A stretch of 64,000 nt of DNA from Pantoea eucrina (lineage in GTDB: Bacteria > Pseudomonadota > Gammaproteobacteria > Enterobacterales > Enterobacteriaceae): contig NZ_MAYN01000007.1 of the NCBI RefSeq assembly GCF_001691555.1, positions 374,300 through 438,299 of the forward strand, read 5' to 3'. The position numbers and the translations under genes were made by a program. The notes below the pieces were generated by a model that was given only the letters and a program-made list of their open reading frames with translations, was not told the origin of the DNA and made no database searches. Shown in pieces: positions 63,921-64,000 of this stretch. Each line of letters starts with the position of its first letter. Position 1 is the stretch's first letter.

Positions 63921-64000
63921 TGAGACGGCAAAGCGGCAACGCAGACGGGCTCAGCAGGGCGTGAAGTGATTCACCCCGCCGGAGAAAAACGCTGAAAAAA

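Overview
The window is a contiguous piece of a gammaproteobacterial chromosome of the order Enterobacterales. Gene content, protein lengths and gene order follow the E. coli barA-to-rrnG region closely. Several differences (cysG placed before cysDNC, no mazEF beside relA, no CRISPR-cas between cysH and cysD, an ERIC element) fit the Erwiniaceae (Pantoea/Erwinia-like) better than Escherichia. The genus assignment is inference. I see no prophage, transposase, integrase or CRISPR array, so most of the window is core genome.

Layout. 1-9310: the 5' part of barA (cut by the window edge), rlmD, relA, mazG, pyrG, eno. 9460-11482: queE and queD (queuosine precursor synthesis) flank an exported family I pyrophosphatase, a pair of palindromic repeats and one ERIC element. 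11779-20685: sulfate assimilation in two runs, cysJIH and cysGDNC. 20744-27759: ygbE, then ftsB-ispD-ispF-truD, surE-pcm-nlpD and rpoS, with convergent mutS after it. 30658-36589: an accessory sugar/polyol locus (LacI-family regulator, RbsBAC-like ABC importer, zinc alcohol dehydrogenase) tied together by four copies of one 18-bp operator. 36720-44960: mltB, yjdM, pncC, recA-recX, alaS, csrA, then one tRNA-Ser(GCU) and four identical tRNA-Arg(ACG). 45325-49389: yqaA, gshA, the sRNA gene micA on the opposite strand, luxS, yfjD. 49401-53873: ypjD, ffh and the rpsP-rimM-trmD-rplS operon. 54035-57804: TyrR-controlled aroF-tyrA facing pheA with its pheL leader peptide and attenuator. 57904-63760: raiA, bamD, rluD, pgeF, clpB. 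The last 140 bases hold an rRNA-type P1 promoter, so an rRNA operon should begin just past the window.

How it works together. The cys genes cover sulfate activation (cysDN, cysC), PAPS reduction (cysH), sulfite reduction (cysJI) and siroheme synthesis for CysI (cysG). relA, rpoS, csrA, barA, raiA, micA and clpB make the region rich in stress and global-regulation genes, many with recognisable control sites: sigma-32 at clpB, sigma-E at micA, LexA at recA, CRP at raiA, TyrR at aroF.

The most interesting part is the LacI/ABC/dehydrogenase locus. Its operator set defines a small regulon, probably for a four-carbon polyol such as erythritol or threitol. The substrate is inferred from dehydrogenase family resemblance and is not proven. 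Second is the secreted pyrophosphatase next to queE.
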